Shown in pieces: positions 8,869-18,618 of a DNA stretch of 64,000 nt. The DNA comes from Verrucomicrobiaceae bacterium (GTDB lineage Bacteria > Verrucomicrobiota > Verrucomicrobiia > Verrucomicrobiales > Akkermansiaceae). The first letter of the stretch is position 1; the number at the start of each line of letters is the position of its first letter. Both the position numbers and the translations under genes were made by a program. The notes beneath the pieces were generated by a model, which saw only the letters and a list, made by a program, of their open reading frames with translations, did not search any database and was not told the DNA's origin. Location of the stretch: the NCBI GenBank assembly GCA_027486655.1, contig JAIXOR010000073.1:62001-126000 (forward strand). The letters run 5' to 3'.

Positions 8869-9063
8869 ATTCACTGTTAGATAATCCACCATGTGGCCTG
8901 TGCCGTATAGGCATGAGACTCATGGAGGGTGGGGGATTTGTGGCACAACAAGTCGGTGACAAATCCGTGACACGGCACTGGCGTAACCGACCGCAGCCGG
9001 GTGCCGATGCTCAATCAAGCGCCCGCGATAACGGACGCGCTGGCTGGAAGTGGCCCGTGGGAA

Positions 9064-10548
9064 TCACCACTGCCATGTCGGACGCCGGATGGCGGCGAGG
9101 GCCTGGACGGAATCCACACCGGCCATCACCCGCGCCTTCATGGCGCGGTTGTGCCTTTCCCAGATCGCCCGTTCCTGTTCGTTCGGGCAGTGGGGCCTTT
9201 CATGGGGCACCTTCATGCCCACCAGCATGGTGAGGTAGCCCTCGATGCCGTAGATGTTGGGGCGGTGGGGAAGCGCGTGGATGGTTTCGGGCGCGGGACC
9301 GAGCTTGCGGTAGCTCTGATAGAACGACTCGTAGTCGCCGAGGCTCGTGTGCTCGTGGCAGTGTTTCCAGAACGGCGTGTCCAGGCGGGTGTTGAACTTG
9401 TAATGAAACGCGAGAAAGTCCCGGATTTCATCCCAGGCCTGGCCGATGATCCGGTTGTAGTCCGCTTTGGTTTGCTCGTCCGGGCATCCTCCGGTCACGC
9501 GGATCTTCTCGATCAGCCAGCGGACTTCGTAGATCAGCTGTGCCAGGGCAGTGGCTTCCAAGGGCTCGACGAAGCCCGAGGCATTGCCCACCGCCGCCAC
9601 GTTGCCCACCCAGTTCGACTCATAGCGGCCGCTGCGGAAAGGGACGACACGCGGGGTGTTGGAGATCTTCGGGTTTTTGGCGAGCAGCTCCGCCAGCGCA
9701 TCCTCATCCGAGATGAAGCGTGAGGAGTAGACGTATCCCCGGTTGATCCAGTGCTCATGTTCAATCTGCCAGCACCATCCGGAGTTCATGGTTTCCGCAG
9801 TGGTGTAGGCATGAAGGGGTTCGTCGGTGCGGGTCCAACCGCCGATCACCGCCTTGTCGCAAAACAGCGAATGGTTGAATTCCTGAAACGGAGTGCCCAG
9901 CGTCCGCCCGATCAGTTCGGCGCGGAAACCGGAGGCATCGATCAGCAGGTCCGCGCTGCGCTCCTCACCGCTTTTGAAGACGAGCCGGGTCACCTGGTCG
10001 CCTTCCCGTTCCGCGTGCTCCAGGGTGTCGTCATGGAGGACCACCCCGCTGGCGGCCACCACTTTTTCAAGGTAGCTGACCAGGCTGTGGTTTTCGATGT
10101 GGAAGGCATAGCCGCCGGAGATGATGGGTTTGCCGAGAGGCCCGGTGGCGAAGGCCTTGCCACCCTGCATCAGCGCCGCGGGGAGATCGAGAAGCGAGCA
10201 GTCGTCATCCGCGTAGAAACCGTTGGCGAGCGCGAGTCCCTCGCGTTTTTGGTCATACTGGAAATCGAAAGTGTAGAAGAAATGATCGCGGGGGCCCCAG
10301 ATGAACTTGATCCCCTGTTTCCAGGTGGGCCGGGTTTCACGGTAGAATTCCTCCTTGGAAATCCCGAGCACATCGAAGAAGTGCTCCGGGAACACCGCGG
10401 TGGTTCCTTCGCCCACTCCGATCACCCCGATGTCCACGCTGCGGGCGAGCTCCACACGAAGATCCGGCATCAAGCGACGGAACGTGAGTGCGGTGATCAG
10501 CCCTGCGCTGCCACCTCCGAGAATCAAAACCGACTTGATCTGTTTCAT
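9064..10548 (-). CDS. Flavin-dependent tryptophan-halogenase family protein
   Basis: A 494-residue protein of the PrnA/RebH family. It has the N-terminal FAD-binding GGGSAGL (11-17) and GVGEGT (45-49). K77 in TWKQGIKF is at the place of the essential PrnA Lys79 that carries the chloramine or guides HOCl. A W-x-W-x-I motif sits at 258-262 (GWCWQIEHE, with Glu instead of the usual Pro next). The VEPLEAT segment has Glu328 at the place of PrnA Glu346. It is probably a FADH2-dependent halogenase acting on an indole or other aromatic; a partner flavin reductase is not seen nearby. It is a single gene divergent from the HTH-MBL gene. No biosynthetic cluster surrounds it, so the substrate is unknown. 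Confidence 0.85.
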   Translation of the reverse strand: MKQIKSVLILGGGSAGLITALTFRRLMPDLRVELARSVDIGVIGVGEGTTAVFPEHFFDVLGISKEEFYRETRPTWKQGIKFIWGPRDHFFYTFDFQYDQKREGLALANGFYADDDCSLLDLPAALMQGGKAFATGPLGKPIISGGYAFHIENHSLVSYLEKVVAASGVVLHDDTLEHAEREGDQVTRLVFKSGEERSADLLIDASGFRAELIGRTLGTPFQEFNHSLFCDKAVIGGWTRTDEPLHAYTTAETMNSGWCWQIEHEHWINRGYVYSSRFISDEDALAELLAKNPKISNTPRVVPFRSGRYESNWVGNVAAVGNASGFVEPLEATALAQLIYEVRWLIEKIRVTGGCPDEQTKADYNRIIGQAWDEIRDFLAFHYKFNTRLDTPFWKHCHEHTSLGDYESFYQSYRKLGPAPETIHALPHRPNIYGIEGYLTMLVGMKVPHERPHCPNEQERAIWERHNRAMKARVMAGVDSVQALAAIRRPTWQW

Positions 10549-10656
10549 CTCCGACGAATGTATGACGGTCTAACCTAATGGATCCGGATCCCCGTCTGTC
10601 AAGTGGGGAGGCGCTTCTCGTTTGACCGGCCGGGCAGGGCGGGTGAAACTCTCCGC

Positions 10657-11439
10657 GTGCTCGAAGATGACTTCACTTACGTCCTGCGCAAGGCGCTCGC
10701 TGGCCATGGTTTGTCTCCGGCCGAGGCCGCACGGCGGGCCGGTCTGGAGGAGTCCCGTGTGATGGCGTTGATCCGTGGCGACTTCGATGCCGCGGTGGCC
10801 GCGACTTTGGCACCGGTGCTCGGGTTGAATCCGGCGGCCTGCGCCGGTCATCCCGGGCATGCGCCGCAGCCGTGCCGTTTGGGTGGGATTCGTCGATTGG
10901 AACTGCCGTTCGAGGACGGTCTCGTGAACGTCTGGCTTCTCGGGGACGGCGCGCAACGGGTGATGATCGATACGGGATTCGGTGCCGGGGATGCGTTTGG
11001 AGCATTGGGCTCCCAAGGCTTGCCCGTTCCGGAGCGGGTGTTCATCACCCACGCCCACCGCGATCATGTGGGCGGGTTGGAAGACGCTTTGATGAGGGGG
11101 CTGCCCGTGCATGCCGACGGTGTCCCTGGAACGATTCCGATGAAAGCCGGGGATGCCGTGCTTTGCGGGCCGCTGGTGATCCGGGCGGTCGATCTATCAG
11201 GTCACGCCAATCCGACGCTTGGATTCGTGGTTCAAGGGCTGGAACGGCCGGTGTTGGTGACCGGCGACGCGCTTTTTGCCGGGTCGATCGGCGGTTGTCC
11301 AAGCCCGGCCCTCTATCGTCACGCCCTCTCGAGGATTCGCGCGGAAATGGCGGGCCTTGCGGATGACACGGTGCTCCTGCCCGGCCACGGACCGGCCACC
11401 TCGCTTGGTGAGGAGCGCCGGGGCAATCCGTTTCTCTAA
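10657..11439 (+). CDS. HTH-domain / metallo-beta-lactamase-fold fusion protein
   Basis: About 260 residues from the GTG start VLEDDFTYVLRKAL; an upstream GTG at 10603 would add 18 unconserved residues. The first ~60 residues look like an XRE-type helix-turn-helix (LSPAEAARRAGLEESRVMALIRGDF, then a LAPVLGLNP helix). The rest is an MBL fold with the metal motif THAHRDHVGG, a later Asp in VTGDALFAG and a terminal His in LLPGHGPAT. Enzymes of this fold hydrolyse thioesters, lactones or phosphoesters; the substrate cannot be read here. A single-chain HTH-MBL arrangement is unusual. The stop codon overlaps that of the converging gamma-carbonic-anhydrase gene by 4 bp. Confidence 0.7.
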   Translation: MLEDDFTYVLRKALAGHGLSPAEAARRAGLEESRVMALIRGDFDAAVAATLAPVLGLNPAACAGHPGHAPQPCRLGGIRRLELPFEDGLVNVWLLGDGAQRVMIDTGFGAGDAFGALGSQGLPVPERVFITHAHRDHVGGLEDALMRGLPVHADGVPGTIPMKAGDAVLCGPLVIRAVDLSGHANPTLGFVVQGLERPVLVTGDALFAGSIGGCPSPALYRHALSRIRAEMAGLADDTVLLPGHGPATSLGEERRGNPFL

Positions 11440-11981
11440 CCGTTTGGTGCTCCGGTGGCTGCGCCGCCGTCCGGTCGATCGAGATACAGGCGTGATCCAC
11501 GGACGTATTTCTCCGCCCAGTGACGGACCTTCGATTGCTCGTCCGCGGAGAGTGTGCGGACCACCTTGGCCGGGGAGCCGAGGACCAGTGAGCCCGGCGG
11601 GATCACCGTGCCACCCGTCACCAGGGCTCCTGCGCCGATGATTGACCGCTCGCCGATCACCGCGCCGTCGAGGATGATGGCCCCCATGCCGACGAGCACC
11701 TCGTCTTTCACGGTGCAAGCGTGCAGGATCGCCGAATGGCCGACCGTGACGAACTCACCGACGTAGCATCCGAAATCGTCCGCGAGGTGGACCACCGCGT
11801 TGTCCTGGATGTTGGAGTTTGCGCCGATCACGATCTCGTTGATGTCGCCGCGCAGTGTCGCATGGTGCCAGATGCTGGCGTTTTCGTGCAGGGTCACACG
11901 ACCGATCACGTCGGCGCTTGCCGCGATGAAGGCGGACTCATGGATGGTGGGGGAAATCCCGGCAAAGGTTTCGATGGCCAT
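11436..11981 (-). CDS. Gamma-carbonic anhydrase family (left-handed beta-helix) protein
   Basis: 181 residues made almost entirely of hexapeptide repeats, the left-handed beta-helix pattern (for example VIGRVTLHENASIWHHATLR, IVIGANSNIQDNAVVH). Metal-ligand histidines are at NAVVHLADD and VGHSAILHAC, as in the YrdA/CaiE/gamma-CA group. The C-terminal IPPGSLVLGSPAKVVR is the usual closing helix signature. Members are trimers; some hydrate CO2, many have no known activity. The start MAIETFAGISPTI fits the family N-terminus. Its 3' end overlaps the converging MBL gene by 4 bp, and it lies downstream of walJ on the same strand. Confidence 0.85.
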   Translation of the reverse strand: MAIETFAGISPTIHESAFIAASADVIGRVTLHENASIWHHATLRGDINEIVIGANSNIQDNAVVHLADDFGCYVGEFVTVGHSAILHACTVKDEVLVGMGAIILDGAVIGERSIIGAGALVTGGTVIPPGSLVLGSPAKVVRTLSADEQSKVRHWAEKYVRGSRLYLDRPDGGAATGAPNG

Positions 11982-12024
11982 GCCGTGAGGCTAGCGCTGC
12001 GGGCCGCGGGCTGCAAGCCATGCG

Positions 12025-12807
12025 CTACAGTTCGAACCATCCGGTCGGCTCGTCCTGGCGGGCGCAGTGTAGCGGGATGTCCGGGTGGCCGGCCTGCTGA
12101 AGGCACTGCTCCAGCCTGCGGAAGACGGTTTCCGGTGTGTTGCAGTCCGAACTCAGGTGGCCGAGCACGATGCGCGTGAGGCCGGCGTGGGCAATGTCAC
12201 CGAGCAGGGCGGCCACTTGTTCGTTGGAGAGGTGGCCATGGCGGGAACTGATCCGTTGCTTGATCGACCACGGCCGCTTGGTGTCCTCTTCGAGAAGGCG
12301 ATCATCGTAATTGGCCTCCACAAACAAGCCGTGCAACCCCTTCAGGCTTTCCGTCATGCCATGGGTCACGTGCCCGGCGTCTGATAGAAACCCGAAACGC
12401 GTGGCTGCCGGGCTCTGGATGACGAAGCCCACCGGATCCACCGCGTCGTGGTGCACCGGAAAGCTCCGGATGGCCGCTCCTTCCAGTTCGAAGGACTGGC
12501 CGGATTCGAAGGTTCTCCAAACCGCGCCTTCGATGCCCTGTTCCTTGACGACGTGGGCGGTCTGGGCCGTGGCATAGACGGGCACTTTCGTCTGCTTGAG
12601 GAAGACCTTGAGGCCTTTCACGTGGTCGCCGTGTTCATGCGTCAGCAGGATCCCTCCCAGACTTGCGGGTTCCACACCCAGCGCGGTGAGGCGCGTGCTG
12701 AGTTGTTTGGCACTCAGCCCTGCATCGATCATCAGGCGCGCGCCACCGCACTCGACCACCGCCGAGTTTCCTCCACTGCCACTGCCCAGGATTGCGAAAC
12801 GAATCAC
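12025..12807 (-). CDS. MBL-fold hydrolase of the WalJ/YycJ family
   Basis: 260 residues beginning MIRFAILGSGSGGNS, the signature start of the WalJ (YycJ) exonuclease-like group. The metal motif is LLTHEHGDHVKG, with further ligands in FPVHHDAVDP, LSDAGHVTHG and LGHLSSDCN. The length matches the family. Homologues in Firmicutes are linked to cell-wall control and DNA repair; here no two-component system is nearby, so only the enzyme class is supported. It is followed 43 nt later by the gamma-carbonic-anhydrase-like gene on the same strand. Confidence 0.85.
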   Translation of the reverse strand: MIRFAILGSGSGGNSAVVECGGARLMIDAGLSAKQLSTRLTALGVEPASLGGILLTHEHGDHVKGLKVFLKQTKVPVYATAQTAHVVKEQGIEGAVWRTFESGQSFELEGAAIRSFPVHHDAVDPVGFVIQSPAATRFGFLSDAGHVTHGMTESLKGLHGLFVEANYDDRLLEEDTKRPWSIKQRISSRHGHLSNEQVAALLGDIAHAGLTRIVLGHLSSDCNTPETVFRRLEQCLQQAGHPDIPLHCARQDEPTGWFEL

Positions 12808-12903
12808 GCGGGGAAACTAAGATCGCCCTGCCGTGCCGGACAAGGACCATGCGCGCTGGGGAGTGATTTCCTTCGAACCCCGGCCGCGACAGGAGGCGGT
12901 CGA

Positions 12904-13464
12904 TCACTCGATGGAGGCCTCCTGGATTTCCACCGTGCCGCCAGTGATGCGGGTGATTTCACGGGCGATGTAGCACGCCTGCTCGCGGTTCACATCATGG
13001 ACGATGAGCGGGGTCTCCCGGCCATCCGTTCGGCGGGCGAGCAGGTGCCAGTGCAGGGCCTTGCGGCTGCTGTAGGACATCGCCACCGGCATCACCCGCA
13101 GGGTTTGGAGGTCGGCGACCGGAAGGGTCACTCCGGGTTTCCAAGGCAAGGGGCCGTGATCGACCCTCACCACCTGCGGGGTGATCCGGATCCGGGTGCG
13201 GTTGAAGAGCCGGAACGAAACTCCATAGAGGAAGATCCCGCCGACGACCGCGAAACCAGCGGGGAACCAACGGGCCGGGTGATCCGGTGACATCAGGTGG
13301 GTCGCACGGAAAAGCGCGAAGATGAGCCCGGAAAACATCAGGAAGACCGGCACGACGCCCCACGAGGCGGCGTTTCGCCAGCTTCGCGAGATGACCAAGC
13401 CGTCCTCGATTGTCTCAACGCGGATGCCATGGGGCGGGCCATGGCTCTGGGGGGGATCCATCAT
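12904..13464 (-). CDS. Two-helix membrane protein of unknown function
   Basis: About 186 residues from MMDPPQSHG; a longer frame starts at 13557 but would run into the divergent SDR promoter. Two hydrophobic segments are visible, GVVPVFLMFSGLIFALF and AGFAVVGGIFLYGVSF. They are followed by a soluble C-terminal domain with repeated beta-strand character that contains RIRITPQVVRVDHGPLPWKPGVTLPVAD-type sequence. This layout resembles small membrane proteins with a PH-like (bPH) domain. I do not recognise a function. It is divergent from the SDR gene with about 110 nt between starts. Confidence 0.55.
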   Translation of the reverse strand: MMDPPQSHGPPHGIRVETIEDGLVISRSWRNAASWGVVPVFLMFSGLIFALFRATHLMSPDHPARWFPAGFAVVGGIFLYGVSFRLFNRTRIRITPQVVRVDHGPLPWKPGVTLPVADLQTLRVMPVAMSYSSRKALHWHLLARRTDGRETPLIVHDVNREQACYIAREITRITGGTVEIQEASIE

Positions 13465-13575
13465 GGGATGCTCGAGCGTGTGTCTGCCGATCCGGATCCG
13501 GCAAGCGAAATGCGGCAGACCGGGTTGCCGCGAAATAGGCATTGCGCGATCCGCCACCCGGCGCAGCCTTCAGCC

Positions 13576-14265
13576 ATGGAGCATCCTGTCATTTTGATCA
13601 CCGGGGCCACCCGCGGCATCGGCTTTGCGGCGGCACGGCAACTCGCCGGACGTGGCGCGCGCGTCATCCTCGCGAGCCGCGATCTTTCCAGGGCGCAGGC
13701 CGCTGTGGATGCGATCGGCGCGGGCGTGTTGCCGCTGGCGCTTGACCTCACGGATGAGGCCTCGGTGGCAGACGCCGCGGCCCGGGTGGAGCGGGAGTTC
13801 GGGCGCTTGGACGTTCTGGTCAACAATGCCGCGATCCTGCTGGACCATTATGTGGATCTGCTTGCCCTCGATCCCGACCTGCTGCGCGGGACTTTTGAAA
13901 CCAATGTCATCGGCACCTTCCGGGTCACGCGGGCGATGCTCCCGCTGCTGAAACGATCGGCCGATCCGCGGGTGGTTCTCCTATCCAGCGGGGCGGGGCA
14001 GCTTCATGGCGAGCCGCAGGCGTGGGCACCCGCGTATTCGATCAGCAAGACCGCCCTCAACATGCTCACCCAACAACTCACTGCGGCGGTTCCGGAGGTG
14101 GTTTTCAACTCGATGTGCCCGGGTTGGTGCCGGACGGAGATGGGCGGCCCTGATGCGCCGCTGACCGCGGATGATGGTGCGGATACGGTGGTATGGCTGG
14201 CCCTCGATGCCCCATCCAGCCTCCGGGGATGTTTCGTCAAAGCGCGTGAAACCATCCCCTGGTGA
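13576..14265 (+). CDS. Short-chain dehydrogenase/reductase
   Basis: 229 residues from MEHPVILITGATRGIG; the start was chosen because the cofactor loop TGATRGIG must be near the N-terminus. Classical SDR motifs are present: the glycine-rich TGATRGIGFAAA, LDVLVNNAAI, the active-site Ser in LLSSGAGQ, and Y-x3-K in YSISKTALN. The ASRDL segment after beta-2 suggests NADP(H) preference. SMCPGWCRTEMGG matches the carbonyl-reductase-like group that includes plant menthol and salutaridine reductase relatives. The substrate is unknown. It precedes the VOC gene by 57 nt. Confidence 0.85.
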   Translation: MEHPVILITGATRGIGFAAARQLAGRGARVILASRDLSRAQAAVDAIGAGVLPLALDLTDEASVADAAARVEREFGRLDVLVNNAAILLDHYVDLLALDPDLLRGTFETNVIGTFRVTRAMLPLLKRSADPRVVLLSSGAGQLHGEPQAWAPAYSISKTALNMLTQQLTAAVPEVVFNSMCPGWCRTEMGGPDAPLTADDGADTVVWLALDAPSSLRGCFVKARETIPW

Positions 14266-14322
14266 GCCTGGGCTTGATGCAAAAGGCTTGTATCCGACGG
14301 CAGGGGCCCAAGCATCCACCCC

Positions 14323-14706
14323 ATGTTCAAGGGCATTCACCACGCGGCGATCATCGCCTCCGACGCAGCGGCCGCAAAGCGGTTCTACGGCGAACTGTTA
14401 GGTCTCCGGATCGTGGGCGAGCATTATCGTGCGGACCGGGACTCCCATAAAATCGATCTCGAACTCCCCGATGGATCGAGGATCGAACTCTTCACCTTTC
14501 CCGGCGCTCCGCCCCGTTTGGACCGGCCCGAAGCCCTTGGACTCCGTCACCTGGCATTCGCAGTGGAGGATGTGGCGGCATGCAAGGCTGCCCTTGAGGC
14601 AAAGGGAATACCGGTGGAGGAAATCCGCGTGGATGAGACCACGGGGAGAGACTTCACCTTCTTCAAGGACCCGGACGGACTGCCGCTGGAGATCTATCAG
14701 GCCTGA
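14323..14706 (+). CDS. VOC-family (glyoxalase/bleomycin-resistance fold) protein
   Basis: 127 residues forming one complete VOC module pair. It has IHHAAIIASD with a metal His, FYGELLGLRIVGEHYR, the second beta-alpha unit LGLRHLAFAVEDV with a second His, and C-terminal FFKDPDGLPLEIYQ with a Glu ligand. It resembles the YaeR/GloA2 group of small lyase-like proteins. The substrate and metal are unknown. It lies on the same strand as the SDR, with acnA converging from the right. Confidence 0.8.
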   Translation: MFKGIHHAAIIASDAAAAKRFYGELLGLRIVGEHYRADRDSHKIDLELPDGSRIELFTFPGAPPRLDRPEALGLRHLAFAVEDVAACKAALEAKGIPVEEIRVDETTGRDFTFFKDPDGLPLEIYQA

Positions 14707-14745
14707 GACCGGGCGGCACGGCGCGCGCGGTCCAGGCCTCCGGAA

Positions 14746-17538
14746 TCAGCCGAGGATCTGCGCGAGCACGTAGGGAAGGATGCCTCCGGCGCGGTAGTAG
14801 TCTTTTTCCACCGGGGTATCGATGCGGACGATGACGGGGATGTCGAAGCTGGAGCCCTCCGCCTTGTGGACGCGGAGGGTGGCCTGCTGCTGCGGCTTGA
14901 GGTCGTTGTCGATGCCGAGGATGTCGAAGGTGGCGTCGGCGAGGTCCTTCACCTTATCGTAGTCCGCCTTGTTCACGAAGTTGCAGGGCAGCACGCCCAT
15001 GCCGACGAGGTTGGAGCGGTGGATGCGCTCGAAGGACTTGGTGATGACGGCCTTGACGCCTAACAGGTTGGTGCCCTTCGCCGCCCAGTCGCGGCTGGAG
15101 CCCATGCCATAGTCCTCACCGCCGATGATGATGGTGGGAATGCCTTGTTTCTGATAGGTGGCGGCGGCGTCGTAGATGGCCTGGGTTTCACCGTGGATTT
15201 TGGTGACTCCGCCTTCCACGCCGGGAACCATCAGGTTCTTGATACGGACATTCGCGAAGGTGCCGCGGGTCATGATGCGGTCGTTGCCGCGGCGCGAGCC
15301 GTAGGAGTTGAAGTCGGCGAAGTCGACGCCCTTCTCGGTGAGGAAACGTCCGGCCGGGCTGTCCTTCTTGATCGCTCCGGCGGGAGAGATGTGGTCGGTG
15401 GTCACGGAATCCCCGAAGATGCCGAGCGGGCGCGCTCCCATGATCTCCACGATGTCCCGCGGGGCGGGGGAGAATCCGTCGAAGAAGGGCGGCTCCTGGA
15501 TGTAGGTGGATTCGCGGTCCCACTCGTAAACATTGCCGGTGGAGGACTTGATGCGGTTCCACTTGGGGTTCTGATCGGAGAAGCCGGTGTAAAGACGTTG
15601 GAAGACGTCCGGCTTGAGTGATGAGTTCATCGCGGCCTCGACTTCGCCGCCCGTGGGCCAGATGTCTTTCAGATAGACCGGTTGACCATCGGAGCCGAAA
15701 CCGAGCGGTTCGTTTTCCATGTCGATATCGACCGTTCCGGCGATGGCAAAGGCCACCACGAGCGGGGGCGACATGAGGAAGTTTGCCTTGATCGACTGGT
15801 GGACGCGGGCTTCGAAGTTTCTGTTTCCTGATAGAACGGAGGCGGCGATGATGTCCTCGGACTTCACCACATCCTCGATGCCGGGATCGAGCGGGCCGGA
15901 GTTTCCGATGCAGGTGGTGCAGCCGTAGCCGACGGTTTGGAAGCCGAGTTTGTCGAGTTCCGCCTGGAGGCCGGTTTTGTTGAGGTAATCGGTGACGACG
16001 CGCGAGCCGGGGCCAAGCGAGGTTTTCACCGAGGGCTTCACCGTGAGGCCTTTTTCATTGGCCTTTTTGGCGAGCAGACCCGCGGCGAGCATGACGCTTG
16101 GGTTGGAAGTGTTGGTGCAGGAAGTGATGGCCGCGATGAGCACGGAGCCGTGGGTGATGGTGTCCTTGATGCCGCCTTTGGAATCGACCGTGACCTCCCA
16201 AGCCGGATAGGCCGGGCCAGTGCCGGGTTCGGTGATCACGCCAACCTCCGCACCAAAGGCACGGCCGATGCCCGGGGCCTCGTCGGGCACGTGGTCCAGC
16301 GTTGCATCCAAGCCGAGCGGCAGCTCTTCCGGTTGCTTGTGGTAACCGTCCGGTGCGGGGCTTGTGAGAAGCGTGTTCCACTTTTCCTTCAACTCATGGA
16401 TCTCGATCCGGTCCTGCGGGCGCTTGGGTCCGGCCACTCCGGGTTTCACGGTGGAAAGATCGATTTCCACAACTTGGGAGAACTCGAGCGCGTCCTTCTC
16501 GGTGGGGATGCCCCACAGGCCCTGGGCCTTGTAGTAGTTCTCGACGGTCTTGCAGAGTTCCGGACTCCGACCGGTGCCGGCGAGATAGCCGGTGGTGATT
16601 TCGTCGATTCCGAAGAAACCCATCGTTGCCCCGTATTCCGGAGCCATGTTCGCAATGGTGGCACGGTCCGGCAGGCTGAGCGCCTTGGCACCGGGGCCGT
16701 AGAACTCGACGAACTTGCCGACGACCTTGGTTTTGCGCAGCACCTCGGTGACCAGCAGCACAAGGTCGGTGGCGGTGACGCCGGTGGCAAGTTCGCCGGT
16801 GAGGTAAACGCCAACGACTTCAGGCACGAGGAAGGTGACGGGTTGGCCGAGCATCCCTGCCTCCGCTTCGATGCCGCCTACGCCCCAGCCGACGACGCCG
16901 AGGCCGTTGATCATGGTGGTGTGCGAGTCCGTGCCGACGAGCGTGTCCGGATAGAAAACGCCGTCTTTTTCCAGCACGCACTTCGCTAGGTATTCCAGAT
17001 TCACCTGGTGGACGATGCCGATGCCGGGCGGCACGACCTTGAATGTGTCGAAAGCCTGCTCACCCCATTTCAGGAACTCGTAGCGCTCGCGGTTGCGGTG
17101 GAATTCGAGGTCGAGGTTGCGTTCCAGCGAGGTGCTCGTTCCCGCGTAGTCCACCTGCACCGAGTGGTCCACGACGAGGTCCACGGGCACGAGGGGTTCG
17201 ATCATCTTCGCGTCCTTGCCCATGGCGTGCACGGCGGAACGCATGGCGGCGAGGTCCACGAGCAGCGGTACGCCGGTGAAGTCCTGGAGCACGATGCGGG
17301 CAACCACGAAGGGGATCTCGAAATCGCCGGGGTTCTTCGCATCGTAGCTGGCGAGGTTCCGGATGTCCTTTTCGGTGACCTTGAGCCCGTCGTGGTTGCG
17401 CAGCAGCGATTCGAGCACGATCCGGATCGAAACCGGGAGCCTGGAAAGCTTCGGAAAACCCTGCTCGGCCAGAGCGGGGAGCGAGTGGAATGTCCCTTCG
17501 GTGCCGTAGCCTGTCTGAAACGTTCTGAGAGTGTCCAT
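14746..17538 (-). CDS. acnA: Aconitate hydratase A
   Basis: A 930-residue AcnA/IRP-type aconitase, full length. It interconverts citrate and isocitrate in the TCA cycle using a [4Fe-4S] cluster. Cluster cysteines are visible in [11 protein letters not shown] and in the Cys-x2-Cys of [14 protein letters not shown]. The N-terminal [19 protein letters not shown] and [14 protein letters not shown] are diagnostic, as are [11 protein letters not shown] and [14 protein letters not shown] in the swivel domain. The start [15 protein letters not shown] is as expected. Ten nt upstream of its start begins a ~300-bp repeat that is present again about 1.07 kb away, so its promoter probably lies in repeated sequence. 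A second aconitase, acnB, lies beyond the island. Confidence 0.97.
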   Translation of the reverse strand: MDTLRTFQTGYGTEGTFHSLPALAEQGFPKLSRLPVSIRIVLESLLRNHDGLKVTEKDIRNLASYDAKNPGDFEIPFVVARIVLQDFTGVPLLVDLAAMRSAVHAMGKDAKMIEPLVPVDLVVDHSVQVDYAGTSTSLERNLDLEFHRNRERYEFLKWGEQAFDTFKVVPPGIGIVHQVNLEYLAKCVLEKDGVFYPDTLVGTDSHTTMINGLGVVGWGVGGIEAEAGMLGQPVTFLVPEVVGVYLTGELATGVTATDLVLLVTEVLRKTKVVGKFVEFYGPGAKALSLPDRATIANMAPEYGATMGFFGIDEITTGYLAGTGRSPELCKTVENYYKAQGLWGIPTEKDALEFSQVVEIDLSTVKPGVAGPKRPQDRIEIHELKEKWNTLLTSPAPDGYHKQPEELPLGLDATLDHVPDEAPGIGRAFGAEVGVITEPGTGPAYPAWEVTVDSKGGIKDTITHGSVLIAAITSCTNTSNPSVMLAAGLLAKKANEKGLTVKPSVKTSLGPGSRVVTDYLNKTGLQAELDKLGFQTVGYGCTTCIGNSGPLDPGIEDVVKSEDIIAASVLSGNRNFEARVHQSIKANFLMSPPLVVAFAIAGTVDIDMENEPLGFGSDGQPVYLKDIWPTGGEVEAAMNSSLKPDVFQRLYTGFSDQNPKWNRIKSSTGNVYEWDRESTYIQEPPFFDGFSPAPRDIVEIMGARPLGIFGDSVTTDHISPAGAIKKDSPAGRFLTEKGVDFADFNSYGSRRGNDRIMTRGTFANVRIKNLMVPGVEGGVTKIHGETQAIYDAAATYQKQGIPTIIIGGEDYGMGSSRDWAAKGTNLLGVKAVITKSFERIHRSNLVGMGVLPCNFVNKADYDKVKDLADATFDILGIDNDLKPQQQATLRVHKAEGSSFDIPVIVRIDTPVEKDYYRAGGILPYVLAQILG

Positions 17539-17547
17539 GACCCTACG

Positions 17548-17850
17548 CTAACGCAAAACCACCGGCCCGTCTTCCGGAAATGTGGGCTGCTGACCTCACC
17601 CGGAAATGGGTGCCATGTCCCCATCAAGGAGCGGCGGTCTCCGAACCGCCGATGCGAATGAAATGCCCATCGAATAGCTCTTCCATCCACGCATGGTCCG
17701 AACATTCGCCACGGCGGTTCGGAGACCGCAGCTCCTTGGGTTCCCGACGTTACCAATTTTCGAAATGGCTCTGTCAGCAACCCCGATTTTTCGGCTTTCC
17801 ATGGCTTGAGGGGCCATTAGCCTATGCTGCATCGAATTTGAAATGTTATC
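17548..17850. repeat. ~300-bp direct repeat, copy 1 (acnA leader side)
   Basis: It is nearly identical to 18619-18920, both starting ctaacgcaaaaccaccggcc; identity is highest to about 17803 and weakens after. It contains a 26-bp inverted repeat (17626-17651 and 17712-17737) that can form a long hairpin. The two copies flank the rhuM remnant. The remaining 17851-18006 holds no gene that I can see. Confidence 0.85.
17626..17737. repeat. Inverted repeat inside copy 1
   Basis: The left arm (17626-17651) starts aaggagcggcggtctccg. The right arm (17712-17737) is its reverse complement except for one base near the end. The 60-nt spacer gives a long stem-loop, like a REP/MITE-type palindromic unit. 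Confidence 0.75.
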
Positions 17851-18006
17851 TTCAAGCTTCTCTAGGGCCGCCCACGGCACCGAGGCGAGGCGGAAAAACT
17901 GTCTCGCCCCTTTGATGCAGCAGGGGGAGGACGGATTCGTAACAGACAGGGGCAGGGGACGGGCGATGGTTCCTGCCCGCCACTCCAGGCACACGGGGAC
18001 AAACCC

Positions 18007-18611
18007 ATGAACGACGATCCTTTGCCCCAGTCCGAAATCATCCTCTATCAGACCGAGGACGGGCGGACGCGCATCCAGTGCCGGTTTGAGAATGAAACTT
18101 TGTGGCTGACTCAGGCGCAGATTGCCGGGCTGTTCCAGACGACGCCGCAGAACGTCACCTTGCATCTGAAGTCCATTTTTGCCGAGGGGGAGCTGTCCGA
18201 GGAGGCAACTTGTAAGGATTACTTACAAGTTCGATTGGAAGGATGCCGGGAGGTCACGCGCAGACTGCGACATTACCGACTGGAGGCGATTCTGGCCGTG
18301 GGCTACCGCGTCCGCAGCCATCGCGGCACCCAGTTTCGCCAGTGGGCGACGGCGCGCCTTGGAGAGTACCTGGTGAAGGGTTTCACCATGGACGACGAGC
18401 GGCTTGAAAATCCGCCGGGCAAGGGGCAGGTAGATTACTTTCCGGCAAGATTTCCGCCGAGTCCGCGAAGACGAAAGCCGAGCAGGAGTATGCACGCTAT
18501 CGGAAGCTTCTGGACTCCCAGCCGCAGCGGGTGGATGAGGAGTTTGAGAAAGCGGCGCAGGAACTGAAGAAGTTGCCGCCACCCAGGAAGTCCCGGAAGC
18601 CGAAATCATGA
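18007..18611 (+). pseudogene. rhuM: rhuM-family gene with internal deletion and frameshift
   Basis: Residues 1-145 (18007-18441) are the conserved N-terminus of the RhuM (virulence protein RhuM/DUF4145-neighbour) family: IILYQTEDGRTRIQ, ETLWLTQAQIAGLFQTT, LEAILAVGYRVRSHRGTQFRQWAT and FTMDDERLENPPGKG. The frame then jumps. From 18444 a second frame encodes the typical RhuM C-terminus (GKISAESAKTKAEQEYARYR ... to a stop at 18609-18611). The middle ~150 residues are deleted at 18442-18443 and the join is out of frame, so no full product is made. RhuM genes often sit inside type I restriction operons, in line with the hsdM and hsdR remnants nearby. Direct repeats flank it on both sides. Confidence 0.8.
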
Positions 18612-18618
18612 GCTGACT

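Noticed and set aside
12860-12905. ttcgaacccc, similar to a tRNA T-loop
   Set aside because: No complementary T-stem, anticodon arm or acceptor stem could be placed on either strand.
18007-18567. rhuM as an intact 186-codon gene
   Set aside because: The last ~40 codons are unconserved, and the true RhuM C-terminus continues in another frame from 18444; an internal deletion has broken the gene.
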